Shown: positions 8,611-18,198 of the stretch, piece after piece
Layout: each line of letters starts with the position of its first letter
Position numbering within the stretch: the stretch's first letter is position 1
Origin: Bdellovibrionales bacterium RIFOXYD12_FULL_39_22
GTDB lineage: Bacteria; Bdellovibrionota; Bacteriovoracia; Bacteriovoracales; Bacteriovoracaceae
DNA length: 64,000 bases
Assembly (NCBI GenBank): GCA_001770205.1
Contig: MEQL01000038.1
Coordinates: 1-64,000 of the forward strand
Direction: 5' to 3'
Made by a program: the position numbers and the translations under genes
The notes under the pieces: generated by a model
What the model saw: only the letters and a program-made list of their open reading frames with translations
Told to the model about the DNA's origin: nothing
The model's database searches: none

Positions 8611-11600
8611 CTACGTTTTTTTGATACTTAAGCTTATTTGCCACTCATCAATTTCATAAGTAAGAGCGTCCATTCCCATTGATTCTTTGGCCACTTTTTT
8701 AGCACTAATGGCCAAGGTTTCTTTGGAAATATAATCAAGATGTTCCGCAATAGCACGTTCTAACTCTTCTGCCCCCGCATAGGCAATAGTGATGCGATCT
8801 GCCACATTGAAGTTTAAATCTTTGCGTGATTTTTGAATTCGATTTACTACTTCACGCGCTAGGCCTTCGTTGATCAAATTCTGATTTAGTGTGCAATCCA
8901 TATCGATTGAGATAAAGCGATTGGAGAGAGCATGTGTTTGTGCTTTTGCCTCGCGAAAAATTAAAATGTCATTTAGTGAGAAATGCTCGCCGCCCAAAGT
9001 TATCGATCCTTCGGCCTCTAGTTTTACCAAATCAATGGCCGAGATAGTCTCAATCATTTTTTTAAATTTACCTAATTCCTTTCCTAGGCGTTTGCCTAGT
9101 ACTGGAAGATTGGGTTTGGCAGATAGGCCTATATATTTTGTCTCATCCTGGGAATATTCGATGTGTTTTACATTGAGTTCTGCTTGTATGTATCCTTCAA
9201 GTTTAGAAATCTCTTCTAGCATACTTCGGTCGCGATGAATGATGGTAAGACGGGCCAGTGGAGTTTTAACTTTAATTTGCACTTGATTGCGCTTTTGTCT
9301 GCCGAGTAAAATTAACTGCTGCATGCGATCAACGGCATCTTCAAGCGTGGTGTTAATCATCTTATCATCAGGCATTGGGTAGGTGCAAAGATGAACCGAC
9401 TCTTCATTACTTTTGTCTCCAAAGATTTTCAGAGATTGATAAATATGTTCAGATAAAAAAGGCGCAAACGGGGCCATGGCAATACTCAACTCTCGGATGG
9501 CCGTATATAGTGTAGAATAGGCCGCGCACTTATCATCACTAAGCCCCTCTCCCCAAAAGCGAGAGCGGTTTAAGCGAATATACCAGTTCGTTAAATCTTC
9601 AATGAAGTTAAAGAGTGCAGGCACTACGTTGTAGAGACGATATCCCTCCATCTCGGTGGCAATATTTTTTTTCAAGGTCTGTAATTTGGATAAAACCCAG
9701 CGATCTACAATATTATCGCCGTATTTAAAGTTATGGCCAGCGCTCCAACCATCAACTTCAGCATAGGTAATAAAAAACTTATAAGAATTATACCAAGGAA
9801 GTAGTGCGCGTCTTACCATATCTTTTACTCCCGAGTCAGCAAAACGCTGTTCCTCTGCGCGCACAAGGCCGGAGTTAATCAGATATAATCTAAAAGCGTC
9901 AGCGCCGTACTCCTCCATTAAAGCATCAGGAGCGGTATAATTTTTTAGTCGTTTGGACATTTTTTTACCATCTTCGGCAGTAACGATTCCATTGACGATG
10001 ACGTTTTTAAATGCCGGACTATCAAATAAAGCAGCGGATAAAACAGTTAGATTGTAAAACCAACCGCGAGTTTGATCGATTCCTTCTGCAATATATTCGG
10101 CAGGAAAGCCATCTTTAAACATTTGCTGATTTTCAAAAGGGTAATGCAATTGCGCATAAGGCATAGAGCCTGATTCAAACCAGCAATCTAGAACCTCGGG
10201 AATTCGACGATAGACACCCGGTTCATTAGCTAAAGAGAAGGTGAGTGGATCAACATTTTCTCGGTGATAATCCGTTAATGTTTTGCCAGTATATTTTTTT
10301 AATTCTTCAAAAGAACCAATACAAATGTGCTTTTTGCTAACGTCATTTGTCCAAATAGGAATTGGTGTACCCCAAATTCGATTACGCGAAATTGCCCAGT
10401 CGCGGGCCCCTTCAAGCCATTTGCCGAAGCGTCCTTCTTTGATGTGATCAGGAACCCAGTTAATTTCTTTGTTCGCGCGAATAACTTTATCTTTAATTTT
10501 TTCTACATTTACATACCAAGATGGAATGGTTTTATAAATAAGCGGAGTGTCTGAGCGCGGACAGAAAGGGTAGCTATGCACTACAACAGAATGATCATAT
10601 AACCGGCCTTCGTCTTTTAAGCGCTTGATAATTTGTTTATCAGCATCTTTTACATATGTGCCGGCATAATCAGAAACTTCTTGGGTAAATTTTCCAGCAT
10701 CATCAACCGGACAAACAGAGGCCATAATGTTTGCCTCTTTCATCACGCGGGAGTCATCTTCGCCAAATGCTGGGGCGGTATGCACAATCCCGGTTCCATC
10801 TTCAGTGGTAACGTAGCTATCGCAGAGAATTTGGAAAGCGCCGTTATTTGCCAGTTTTTCAAAATATGGGAAGAGGGGAAGATAGCGCTTGCCCTTAAGC
10901 GAGGCACCTTTAAATTCTTCAATAACTTTTAATTTGCGTTTTTGTCCATAAGTGGCCAGGCGAGCGGCGGCCAAGATGAGAAAAATATTTTTTTCTTCAT
11001 CTTTTACTTTTACATAATCGATGTCAGCACCCACGCAAAGTGCCAGATTGGAAGGTAATGTCCAGGGAGTGGTGGTCCATGCTGCGTAGTAAGTATCTAC
11101 TTGATCGGCGGCCTTAAATAAGATGGTGATGGCCGGATCTTGAACATCTTGATAATTTTGTGAGGCCTCAAAATTGGAAAGAACTGTTCCTAGGGCGGTG
11201 GAGAAGGGAACAACCTTGGTTCCTTCGTAGACGAGATCTTTGTCCCATAACTGCTTAAATACCCACCAAACAGACTCCATGAAAGAGGGATCCATCGTGC
11301 GATAATCATTTTCAAAATCAACCCAGCGTCCCAAGCGTTCAATAGTTTTTTGCCATTCGCTAGTGTAGCGAGCAACAATACCGCGGCATTCGTCGTTGTA
11401 GCCTTTTATTCCCAACTTGATCACCGCATCTTGGGCGGACATGCCTAGTTTTTTGTCGATTTCGTGTTCTATCGGAAGTCCGTGACAATCCCATCCCCAG
11501 CGGCGTTCAACGTAATATCCCTTCATCGTAAAGTAGCGAGGTACAATATCTTTCAGAATGCTTCCTACTAAATGGCCATGATGGGGAAGTCCGGTGGCAA

Positions 11601-11766
11601 ACGGTGGGCCGTCGTAGAAAATATATGGTTTATTCGGGCGCGTTTTATCTAGAGACTTTTTAAAGATCTTATTTTTTTTCCAGAAGGCCAGAGTTTCATG
11701 TTCTGCTTTTACAAAAGAAAAATTGTCTTTTTCGACGCTAACTTCAACGTTGCTTTGTTCGCTCAT
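8611..11766 (-). CDS. ileS: Isoleucyl-tRNA synthetase, eukaryote/archaeal-like type
   Basis: The class I synthetase charges tRNA-Ile and edits valine. From the ATG at 11766 it has 1051 residues; GGAG lies seven bases upstream, whereas a start five codons earlier has no such site. Visible are FYDGPPFATGLPHHGH (HIGH motif, about 47-65), the RRWGWDCHGLPIEHEID region, the editing domain with TTPWTLPSN, the GWFYNL catalytic segment, EDGKKMSKRLKNY (KMSKS loop, about 600), and a long anticodon domain. Wording such as GHLVGSILKDIVPRYFTMKG and the lack of a C-terminal Cys4 zinc finger match the type 2 enzymes found in eukaryotes and some bacteria, often insensitive to mupirocin. That last point is inference. 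Confidence 0.95.
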   Translation of the reverse strand: MSEQSNVEVSVEKDNFSFVKAEHETLAFWKKNKIFKKSLDKTRPNKPYIFYDGPPFATGLPHHGHLVGSILKDIVPRYFTMKGYYVERRWGWDCHGLPIEHEIDKKLGMSAQDAVIKLGIKGYNDECRGIVARYTSEWQKTIERLGRWVDFENDYRTMDPSFMESVWWVFKQLWDKDLVYEGTKVVPFSTALGTVLSNFEASQNYQDVQDPAITILFKAADQVDTYYAAWTTTPWTLPSNLALCVGADIDYVKVKDEEKNIFLILAAARLATYGQKRKLKVIEEFKGASLKGKRYLPLFPYFEKLANNGAFQILCDSYVTTEDGTGIVHTAPAFGEDDSRVMKEANIMASVCPVDDAGKFTQEVSDYAGTYVKDADKQIIKRLKDEGRLYDHSVVVHSYPFCPRSDTPLIYKTIPSWYVNVEKIKDKVIRANKEINWVPDHIKEGRFGKWLEGARDWAISRNRIWGTPIPIWTNDVSKKHICIGSFEELKKYTGKTLTDYHRENVDPLTFSLANEPGVYRRIPEVLDCWFESGSMPYAQLHYPFENQQMFKDGFPAEYIAEGIDQTRGWFYNLTVLSAALFDSPAFKNVIVNGIVTAEDGKKMSKRLKNYTAPDALMEEYGADAFRLYLINSGLVRAEEQRFADSGVKDMVRRALLPWYNSYKFFITYAEVDGWSAGHNFKYGDNIVDRWVLSKLQTLKKNIATEMEGYRLYNVVPALFNFIEDLTNWYIRLNRSRFWGEGLSDDKCAAYSTLYTAIRELSIAMAPFAPFLSEHIYQSLKIFGDKSNEESVHLCTYPMPDDKMINTTLEDAVDRMQQLILLGRQKRNQVQIKVKTPLARLTIIHRDRSMLEEISKLEGYIQAELNVKHIEYSQDETKYIGLSAKPNLPVLGKRLGKELGKFKKMIETISAIDLVKLEAEGSITLGGEHFSLNDILIFREAKAQTHALSNRFISIDMDCTLNQNLINEGLAREVVNRIQKSRKDLNFNVADRITIAYAGAEELERAIAEHLDYISKETLAISAKKVAKESMGMDALTYEIDEWQISLSIKKT

Positions 11767-11887
11767 GAGAGATCTCCACAAGATAAATACTAAAATGCTA
11801 TAAAGAAAAGAATAGTATCGAATAAGTTACAAGGGGAGGCCATTTGAGTCAAGGGTGAATTAATCTAAATTATCGGGACAAAGAAAT

Positions 11888-11925
11888 TATAAAAATCTCT
11901 TTACTATTTGCCGCTACTGCAAATA
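11888..11925 (+). promoter_or_regulatory. Putative etfBA promoter with an operator-like inverted repeat
   Basis: TATAAA at 11888-11893 would serve as a -10 box, with transcription starting near 11900; the -35 box is weak. Just downstream, TATTTGC (11905-11911) and GCAAATA (11919-11925) form a perfect 7-bp inverted repeat with a 7-base spacer. Its position across the start of the transcript suits a repressor binding site (for instance a TetR- or GntR-type fatty acid regulator), though no such regulator is encoded nearby. It could also form a small RNA hairpin. Confidence 0.4.
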
Positions 11926-11984
11926 ATATCCCCGGATTACAAAAAAGGGATCACACTGTCTTGTCTATAACAAGGGGATGTTTA

Positions 11985-12854
11985 ATGGGTTTAAATATGA
12001 TCGTTACTGTAAAGCAAGTTCCGGATACGCATGATGTTGCAAGTGATGCAATGAAACCCGATGGAACTGTTAATCGCGCAGCGTTACCAACAATTTTTAA
12101 TCCTGAGGACCTCAATGCTTTAGAAGAGGCCTTAAAAATAAAAGATCGAGTAGGTGGAAAAATCACCGTAATCACCATGGGCCCCCCCAAGGCAGTTGAT
12201 GTTTTGCGAGATTGTCTTTTTCGCGGTGCTGATGATGTGGTGTTGATCTCAGATCGCAAATTTGCCGGGGCCGACACTCTGGCCACATCTTATGCATTAA
12301 AATGTGCCGTGGAAAAAATTGGAAAATATGACATCGTACTTTGTGGCCGGCAGGCAATTGATGGCGATACTGCACAGGTCGGGCCGCAGTTAGCGGAAAA
12401 ATTAGGAATTAATCAAATTACCTGTGTCACAGCAGTAAAAGAATTGTCCGATTCTTTTATTACCGCCCAGCGAGCTGTTGATGGTGGGCACGAGATCGTT
12501 AAGAGTAAGTTTCCAGTTCTTTTGACCGTTACTGCCGAGGCCAATGAGCCTCGTTCTCCTAGCGCTAAGAAAGTGATGATGTATAAAAATATTGACAAAA
12601 AAACTACCGATGAATCTTACGATGAGACCTATATGACCGCCGGTGATAATGCGGCATTGACGTTCATAAAAGAGTGGAATGTAGATTCTATTAAGGCCGA
12701 TCCAGAGCAGTGCGGTCTTTCTGGTTCTCCCACCAAAGTGAAAAAAATTCAAAGTGTTGTTTTAACCGCCAGCAACACCAAACAGATTCAAAATAATGAA
12801 CAATCCATTGCGGCCTTGATAAACGAATTAAGAGCAGAACATATTTTAGGGTAG
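11985..12854 (+). CDS. etfB: Electron transfer flavoprotein, beta subunit
   Basis: A 289-residue protein from the ATG at 11985, where AAGGGG stands nearby; an in-frame TTG at 11961 is less likely. The ETF beta signature is clear: MIVTVKQVPDTHDVASD, GKITVITMGPPKAVDVLRDCLFRGAD (given in part), YDIVLCGRQAIDGDTAQVGP (AMP/FAD-binding region) and the VTAEANEPRSPSAKKVM segment typical of ETF beta. With EtfA it accepts electrons from acyl-CoA dehydrogenases. It is first in a run etfB-etfA-acyl-CoA dehydrogenase, so the proteins probably work together. At 289 residues it is slightly longer than the usual 250. Confidence 0.95.
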   Translation: MGLNMIVTVKQVPDTHDVASDAMKPDGTVNRAALPTIFNPEDLNALEEALKIKDRVGGKITVITMGPPKAVDVLRDCLFRGADDVVLISDRKFAGADTLATSYALKCAVEKIGKYDIVLCGRQAIDGDTAQVGPQLAEKLGINQITCVTAVKELSDSFITAQRAVDGGHEIVKSKFPVLLTVTAEANEPRSPSAKKVMMYKNIDKKTTDESYDETYMTAGDNAALTFIKEWNVDSIKADPEQCGLSGSPTKVKKIQSVVLTASNTKQIQNNEQSIAALINELRAEHILG

Positions 12855-12899
12855 GTCGACTGCGGCAATGTGGATAAATTGTGAATATGGAGAAAAAAT

Positions 12900-13910
12900 A
12901 TGAGTGATAAAAATGTAATGGTCTTCATCGAATACAATAATGGCAAAATTGCCGACGTTAGCTTGGAACTTATTTGCGAAGCTAAAAAGTTGGCCAGCAA
13001 ATTAGGCAGTGCTGTAACGGCCGTGGCCATAGGTGATAAAATTGCCACAAGTTTACCTCTTTTGGGATATCACGGATGCAGCAAGGTTTTTTTGTACGAA
13101 GATAAAAGGTTGGCGAATTTTACCTCCGTTCCCTACGCCAAAATAGTAGTGGAAACTATCAAAAAATATAACCCTTATATCGTACTTTTTGGAGCAACCA
13201 CAAATGGCCGTGACGTGGCCCCACGCGTGGCCTCGGAACTTAAATGTGGCCTAACGGCAGATTGTACGGATTTGCAAATCGGTGAACATGATATCAAAGA
13301 TAAAGTTTACAAAGATATTTTACTACAAATTCGTCCGGCCTTTGGTGGAAATATTATTGCTACTATTGTTTCTCCTGAAAGCATACCAAGTATGGCCACA
13401 GTGCGTGAAGGGGTGATGAAAATTTCACCGCCGAATATGGAACTTACCATAGAGATAGTCAAAGAAGAACATCAGCTATCAGCTGATGATTTTATGAGCG
13501 AAGTATTAGAGATAGTGCGAAAGGAGCGCTCAGTAAATTTAAAAGGAGCAGCAATTGTCGTCTCTGCGGGAATGGGCGCTGCTGATGAAGACTCTTTTGC
13601 GTTAGTTAAAGAGTTGGCAAAAACAGTTGGTGGAGTAGTTGGCGCCTCGCGGCCATTTGTTGATTCTGGCCGTCTAGAGCGGGATCATCAAGTAGGCCAG
13701 ACAGGAACTACAGTCCGACCGAATTTGTATATTGCCTGCGGTATCTCTGGCCAAATTCAACATCGCGCAGGAATGGCCGAGTCTAAACGCATTATTGCTA
13801 TAAATAGCGATCCTAATGCTCCAATTTTTGGTATCGCTCATTATGGAATTGTTGGGGACATTAAAGAGATAATTCCTCGAATGATTAAGGCATATAAAAA
13901 TAAACTTTAG
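12900..13910 (+). CDS. etfA: Electron transfer flavoprotein, alpha subunit
   Basis: The 336-residue protein has the N-terminal ETF domain (NVMVFIEYNNGKIADVSLEL) and the C-terminal FAD-binding domain. The latter shows VVGASRPFVDSGRLERDHQ, VGQTGTTVRPNLYIACGISG, QHRAGMAESKRIIAINSD and APIFGIAHYGIVGD, the classical EtfA signature. GGAGAAAA precedes the ATG. It lies 45 bp after etfB and 45 bp before an acyl-CoA dehydrogenase. It forms a heterodimer with EtfB and passes electrons on, normally to ETF:quinone oxidoreductase, which is not in this window. Confidence 0.96.
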   Translation: MSDKNVMVFIEYNNGKIADVSLELICEAKKLASKLGSAVTAVAIGDKIATSLPLLGYHGCSKVFLYEDKRLANFTSVPYAKIVVETIKKYNPYIVLFGATTNGRDVAPRVASELKCGLTADCTDLQIGEHDIKDKVYKDILLQIRPAFGGNIIATIVSPESIPSMATVREGVMKISPPNMELTIEIVKEEHQLSADDFMSEVLEIVRKERSVNLKGAAIVVSAGMGAADEDSFALVKELAKTVGGVVGASRPFVDSGRLERDHQVGQTGTTVRPNLYIACGISGQIQHRAGMAESKRIIAINSDPNAPIFGIAHYGIVGDIKEIIPRMIKAYKNKL

Positions 13911-13955
13911 GGTAATGAACTATACATATTATTAGAGAAAAAGTCAGGAGGCCTT

Positions 13956-15668
13956 GTGTCCAATTTTTATAAAGATAATGAAGATATTTTGTTCCACATT
14001 AAAAATCAAGATTTGAGTCGAATTGTTTCTTTGCGAGAAGATAATTTTAATGAAAAAAATAAATTTCCTTATGCTCCCCAATCATATGAAGATGCCCTCG
14101 ATAATTACGATCGAGTGTTAGATATTGTGGGGGATATCGCTGGAAATTTCATTGCTCCTCGTGCTCCAGGGGTTGATGCAGAGGGTGCCCATTTTGAAAA
14201 TGGAGAAGTTCGGTATGCTCAGGGTACTGCGGAAGCAATTGATCGTTTGAAAAAGGCAGATCTCTTAGGGTTTACCATTCCTCGTCAATACGGTGGAATT
14301 AATATGCCCAAGACGATCTATTCTGCGGCCATAGAGATGGTTTCCCGTGGTGATGCCTCTTTGATGAATATTTTTGGATTACAAGAAATTGCGGAAACAA
14401 TCTATAAGTTTGGCTCGGATGATCAAAGGACGCGTTATCTTCCTCGATTTACTTCTGGTGCTGTGACGGGAGCAATGTCTTTAACGGAGCCAGATGCTGG
14501 TTCGGATTTGCAATCAGTTGCCACTCGTGCGGAGCAAGATAGCAATGGTGATTGGAGAATTACGGGAGTTAAGCGGTTTATTACCAATGGCCGTGCGCAG
14601 GTGTCATTAGTTATGGCCAGAAGTGAGCATGGTACAAGTGGAGGAAAAGGGATTTCTCTTTTTATCTATGATCGTGATAAAAATATGAAGATTCGACGCA
14701 TTGAACATAAGTTGGGAATAAAAGGATCTCCAACTTGCGAATTACAATTTAATGGTGCCAAGGCCGAGCTTTTAGGTACTCGCAAGATGGGATTGATCAA
14801 ATATACGATGTCGCTGATGAATGGAGCGCGATTAGGAGTGGCAGCACAATCGTTAGGTATTGCCGAGGCAGCTTATCGAGAAGCAGACAAATATGCTAAG
14901 GAGCGTTCTCAATTTAAGCAGTCGATTCGAGATTTTACGGCCATCTATGAGATGTTGACCGATATGAAGGTTAACATCGAAGCGGCCCGTTCGTTGCTTT
15001 ATGAGACTTCTCGTATTGTGGATATTAAAGAGGGGATTGAAGATGCGATTGAGCATCATGTAGAACGAAAGAATGATTTAGGCGAAGATTTAAAGCGCTA
15101 TACCAAGTTTGCATCACTTTTTACCCCGATGGTTAAGGCCTATGCTGCAGAGACTTGCAATAAAGTGGCTTTTGATGCTCTCCAAATTCATGGGGGGGTT
15201 GGATTTACTTGTGAATTTAATATTGAACGCCACTATCGTGATGCGCGTATTACTAATATCTATGAAGGAACAACTCAATTGCAAGTGGTGGCGGCCATCG
15301 GAGGAGTTACTAGTGGGGTAGTGTTGGAGCGCTTAAATGATTATGAAAACAGCAACGATTTTAATTCAGTTGCCCCCAAAATTGAGTTGGCCCGTCGTCT
15401 GCGCACACATCTAGAATCCGCGGTATCGTTTGTTAAAGAGATTAATGATGAAGCTTTTACAGAATTTCACGCCCGTCGCTTAGTAGAAATGTCTACAGAT
15501 GTAACGCTTGCTTATCTTCTTTGTATTGATGCTACAAAAAATGATCGCAAGAAAGCAGTGGCCGAGGCCTTCCTTTCGAAGGCAAAAATTCGCGTAAAGA
15601 ATGCGCTGGATTATATAACTTCCAATGACCGAGCAATTATAAATAATCACCAAAAAATTATCGGGTAA
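13956..15668 (+). CDS. Acyl-CoA dehydrogenase, long form
   Basis: A 570-residue flavoenzyme that oxidises acyl-CoA to 2-enoyl-CoA. The GTG start has AGGAGG upstream. The core shows ADLLGFTIPRQYGGINMPK, TGAMSLTEPDAGSDLQSVAT (FAD/substrate loop), WRITGVKRFITNGR, GIKGSPTCELQFNGA, MNGARLGVAAQSLGIAEAAY, ALQIHGGVGFTCEFNIERHY and RDARITNIYEGTTQLQ (catalytic and adenine-binding region). An N-terminal extension of about 55 residues and a helical C-terminal extension place it in the longer FadE-like class rather than the 380-residue type also found at 53.7 kb. It follows etfBA, its electron acceptor, in the same orientation. Confidence 0.93.
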   Translation: MSNFYKDNEDILFHIKNQDLSRIVSLREDNFNEKNKFPYAPQSYEDALDNYDRVLDIVGDIAGNFIAPRAPGVDAEGAHFENGEVRYAQGTAEAIDRLKKADLLGFTIPRQYGGINMPKTIYSAAIEMVSRGDASLMNIFGLQEIAETIYKFGSDDQRTRYLPRFTSGAVTGAMSLTEPDAGSDLQSVATRAEQDSNGDWRITGVKRFITNGRAQVSLVMARSEHGTSGGKGISLFIYDRDKNMKIRRIEHKLGIKGSPTCELQFNGAKAELLGTRKMGLIKYTMSLMNGARLGVAAQSLGIAEAAYREADKYAKERSQFKQSIRDFTAIYEMLTDMKVNIEAARSLLYETSRIVDIKEGIEDAIEHHVERKNDLGEDLKRYTKFASLFTPMVKAYAAETCNKVAFDALQIHGGVGFTCEFNIERHYRDARITNIYEGTTQLQVVAAIGGVTSGVVLERLNDYENSNDFNSVAPKIELARRLRTHLESAVSFVKEINDEAFTEFHARRLVEMSTDVTLAYLLCIDATKNDRKKAVAEAFLSKAKIRVKNALDYITSNDRAIINNHQKIIG

Positions 15669-15686
15669 TTGGAAGGATTGTAGATA

Positions 15687-17486
15687 ATGAATAAAAAAGA
15701 ACATAGTCGCATGTTAGAGGTGTTATTTAGTTATCCGCCAATAGCATCGCGACTAAATGAACGGCCTGGTGATAAGAGGCAGATAGTAAAAAATGCTAAT
15801 GAGATCATGGCCGATCTATCGCTGAAGACTCTGGATAATTTTTCCAAAATTTTAGATGCGGCCATGGACCGTTTTTACGAAAATCTAAATTTGGAGATAC
15901 CTCCGGACTTGGATTTTGAAAAAATTGTTACCGAAAAAAATGTGGTAATTGTTCCTAATCATCAATCACATGCTGACTATGTGGCCTTAAATTACATGGT
16001 CTATAAGCGTTTTAAATTTCCGCTTTACGTTGCAGGTGGAAATAATTTGAATATTATTCCCATCGGATCACTTTTTCGGCGCTCTGGTTGTTTTTTCATT
16101 CGGCGAACATTTCAAAATGATATTTTATATAAGCTGACACTAGAGGCCTATCTCTATTTTCTTCTTCGCGAAGGCCGTCCTATTGAATTTTTTTTCGAAG
16201 GAGGGCGTTCTCGTTCTGGGAAATTACTTTCTCCCAAGCTGGGCCTTTATCAGATGCTCTTGACTGCCCATCAGGCCATCTCGCCTCAAGAGCGCAAGGA
16301 ACTACTGTTTTGGCCGGCCAGTATTGTCCATGAATTTGTTCCCGAACAGCGCGCCATGACAAGAGAATTGGAGGGGGCGGCAAAAAAGAAAGAAAGCTTT
16401 GCTCAATTGCTCAAAATTGTAAAACTCTTCTCCGTGCAATTAGGCAGTATTCACATAAGACTTGGCCGTCCAATAGTGGGCGAGATTGCGGCCGATGATG
16501 TTAAGAGTTCAACGTGGAATTTGGCATATCGCTGTTTTAGAGAAGTGGGTAGAAATTTATTAGTGACTCCAACCTCTCTTTTGGCCCTCATTATGTTAGA
16601 TGATCCAGTCGGGGCCATTAAGTGGGATGAAATTTTGCTAAAGGCGCGAAAGATTTTAAATTTTTGTGAAAAATTTAATGTTCCGGTTGCAGGTACACTA
16701 ACAGGTAGCGCATTAGAGGTAAATTTAGAAAAGGCACTAGATCTTTTCATCGCTAATGAGAAGATTAATATTCTTGGTAAATCAAGTTTTGGCCGAGTTT
16801 TTTATGCAATTAAAGAGGAGTGCCGACAAGAAATTCTCTACATAAAAAATACCATTGTTCATCACTTTTTAGTTCCCTGGATAATCAATTTGGGATGGGC
16901 AAAAATTTTTAATGGAGAGATTAGCTCAGGAGTAGAATTAAGGGAATTTTTTAAGCGAGAAAGAGCATCATTAGAGTATGAATTTTATCTTCCTTCTAAT
17001 CCAGAAATTTTAGAAGTCACTTTGAAATTTATCTCTGGGATTATTGGAAGAGATCTTAAGGCCTTGGATGAAACACTATCATTGTCTAGAAAAGAGTATG
17101 CCGAAATTGCTAGGAACTTAGGAGTATTCGCGAGGGGAGTGAGTTATATTTATGAGGGTTACTATCTTTCCGCTCGGGCCATCAAATCATTGCTGTTTGA
17201 GTCAACCGCCGGACTAGAACCGACAGATTCCTTTTCTTACGAGCAATTTGAAAAAGAGTTTAATTATATTTTCGAAGAGGAGTTAAGAAGTGGAGAGGTT
17301 ATTAAGTATGCTGAAAGCTGCTCTCGGCCGCTTATAAAAAATAGTTTTAAGTATTTTACACACGAAAAAATCATTGATAATAGCGATGGTAGTTACAGAT
17401 TATTAGATCGAGATGGCCTGGAGCAAATAATTTCCCGGTACGCTCAAAATCTCAAAGATCAACTAAGCATTAATATAAAAATTTAA
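15687..17486 (+). CDS. PlsB-type glycerol-3-phosphate / lysophospholipid acyltransferase
   Basis: The 599-residue protein carries the four acyltransferase blocks of the PlsB/PlsC superfamily between residues 85 and 190. These are VIVPNHQSHADYVALNY (HxxxxD catalytic motif), LYVAGGNNLNIIPIGSLF with GCFFIRRTF, IEFFFEGGRSRSGKLLSPK, and FWPASIVHEFVPEQ. A PlsB-like helical C-terminal part follows. Order and wording match PlsB more than PlsC, but it is shorter than enterobacterial PlsB (about 800 residues). It acts at the inner membrane in phospholipid synthesis. GGAAGG precedes the ATG; the gene starts 18 bp after the acyl-CoA dehydrogenase. Confidence 0.85.
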   Translation: MNKKEHSRMLEVLFSYPPIASRLNERPGDKRQIVKNANEIMADLSLKTLDNFSKILDAAMDRFYENLNLEIPPDLDFEKIVTEKNVVIVPNHQSHADYVALNYMVYKRFKFPLYVAGGNNLNIIPIGSLFRRSGCFFIRRTFQNDILYKLTLEAYLYFLLREGRPIEFFFEGGRSRSGKLLSPKLGLYQMLLTAHQAISPQERKELLFWPASIVHEFVPEQRAMTRELEGAAKKKESFAQLLKIVKLFSVQLGSIHIRLGRPIVGEIAADDVKSSTWNLAYRCFREVGRNLLVTPTSLLALIMLDDPVGAIKWDEILLKARKILNFCEKFNVPVAGTLTGSALEVNLEKALDLFIANEKINILGKSSFGRVFYAIKEECRQEILYIKNTIVHHFLVPWIINLGWAKIFNGEISSGVELREFFKRERASLEYEFYLPSNPEILEVTLKFISGIIGRDLKALDETLSLSRKEYAEIARNLGVFARGVSYIYEGYYLSARAIKSLLFESTAGLEPTDSFSYEQFEKEFNYIFEEELRSGEVIKYAESCSRPLIKNSFKYFTHEKIIDNSDGSYRLLDRDGLEQIISRYAQNLKDQLSINIKI

Positions 17487-17501
17487 ATAGGTAGGTCTGT
17501 A

Positions 17502-18101
17502 ATGAGTGGAAAGAAAAAAAATAGCTTTTCCGAGGATAAAAAAAAATATCAAGAAGTAGTGGCGGCCATCACTAATATTTTTGAATACCTCGGAGAGAAT
17601 CCGACGAGGGAAGGATTGAAGGAGAGTCCGGCGCGAATTGTTAAATCCTGGGAGCGTCTATTTGGTGGTTACCTGCAAGATCCGAAAGATGTCCTTACAA
17701 CTTTTAAAGAAGATAATGTTGTTCCCTTTAATCAGATAATTTTACTGAAAGATATTGAATTTTACTCTACCTGTGAACATCACTTTCAACCATTTATCGG
17801 CAAGGCCCATGTGGCCTATATTCCAGAAAACAAAGTGATTGGAATCTCCAAATTGGCCAGAATTTTAGAGATTTATGCTCGCCGCTTGCAGATTCAGGAG
17901 CGCATTGGAAATCAGGTAACTGAGACTATTATGACAGTATTGGGGGCCAAGGCCGCCGCCTGTATTATTGAGGCCAAGCATCTGTGCATGGCCAGTCGAG
18001 GGGTGGAGAAGCAAAACTCCATTATGGTAACCTCTTCACTCAAAGGGACTTTTTTGGAAAATCCTAAGTCGCGTCAAGAATTGATGAGTCTCATCAAATA
18101 A
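17502..18101 (+). CDS. folE: GTP cyclohydrolase I
   Basis: The 199-residue enzyme turns GTP into 7,8-dihydroneopterin triphosphate, the first step of folate synthesis. Visible are [42 protein letters not shown] (zinc Cys and catalytic His residues), [23 protein letters not shown] and [15 protein letters not shown] (second zinc Cys). All signature residues are present and length is normal. It lies 15 bp downstream of the PlsB-like gene with a GGTAGG-like ribosome site, so it may share that transcript. Confidence 0.96.
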   Translation: MSGKKKNSFSEDKKKYQEVVAAITNIFEYLGENPTREGLKESPARIVKSWERLFGGYLQDPKDVLTTFKEDNVVPFNQIILLKDIEFYSTCEHHFQPFIGKAHVAYIPENKVIGISKLARILEIYARRLQIQERIGNQVTETIMTVLGAKAAACIIEAKHLCMASRGVEKQNSIMVTSSLKGTFLENPKSRQELMSLIK

Positions 18102-18183
18102 ATCGTTCATCAAAGAAATTTACTTTTTTTACAACCGATGTCATGCTATCCTCTGCAATGGTTGATTATTTTTATACCTAAGT

Positions 18184-18198
18184 AAGGAGGATGTTATT
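18184..18198 (+). promoter_or_regulatory. infC ribosome binding site and AUU start codon
   Basis: AAGGAGG (18184-18190) is followed after five bases by ATT (18196-18198), in frame with IF-3. A stop codon lies in this frame at 18163-18165 and no ATG, GTG or TTG occurs in frame before 18319, which is inside conserved IF-3 sequence. An ATG at 18191 abuts the ribosome site with no spacing and opens only a 23-codon frame in another phase. AUU initiation is the known basis of IF-3 autoregulation in enterobacteria. Confidence 0.85.
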
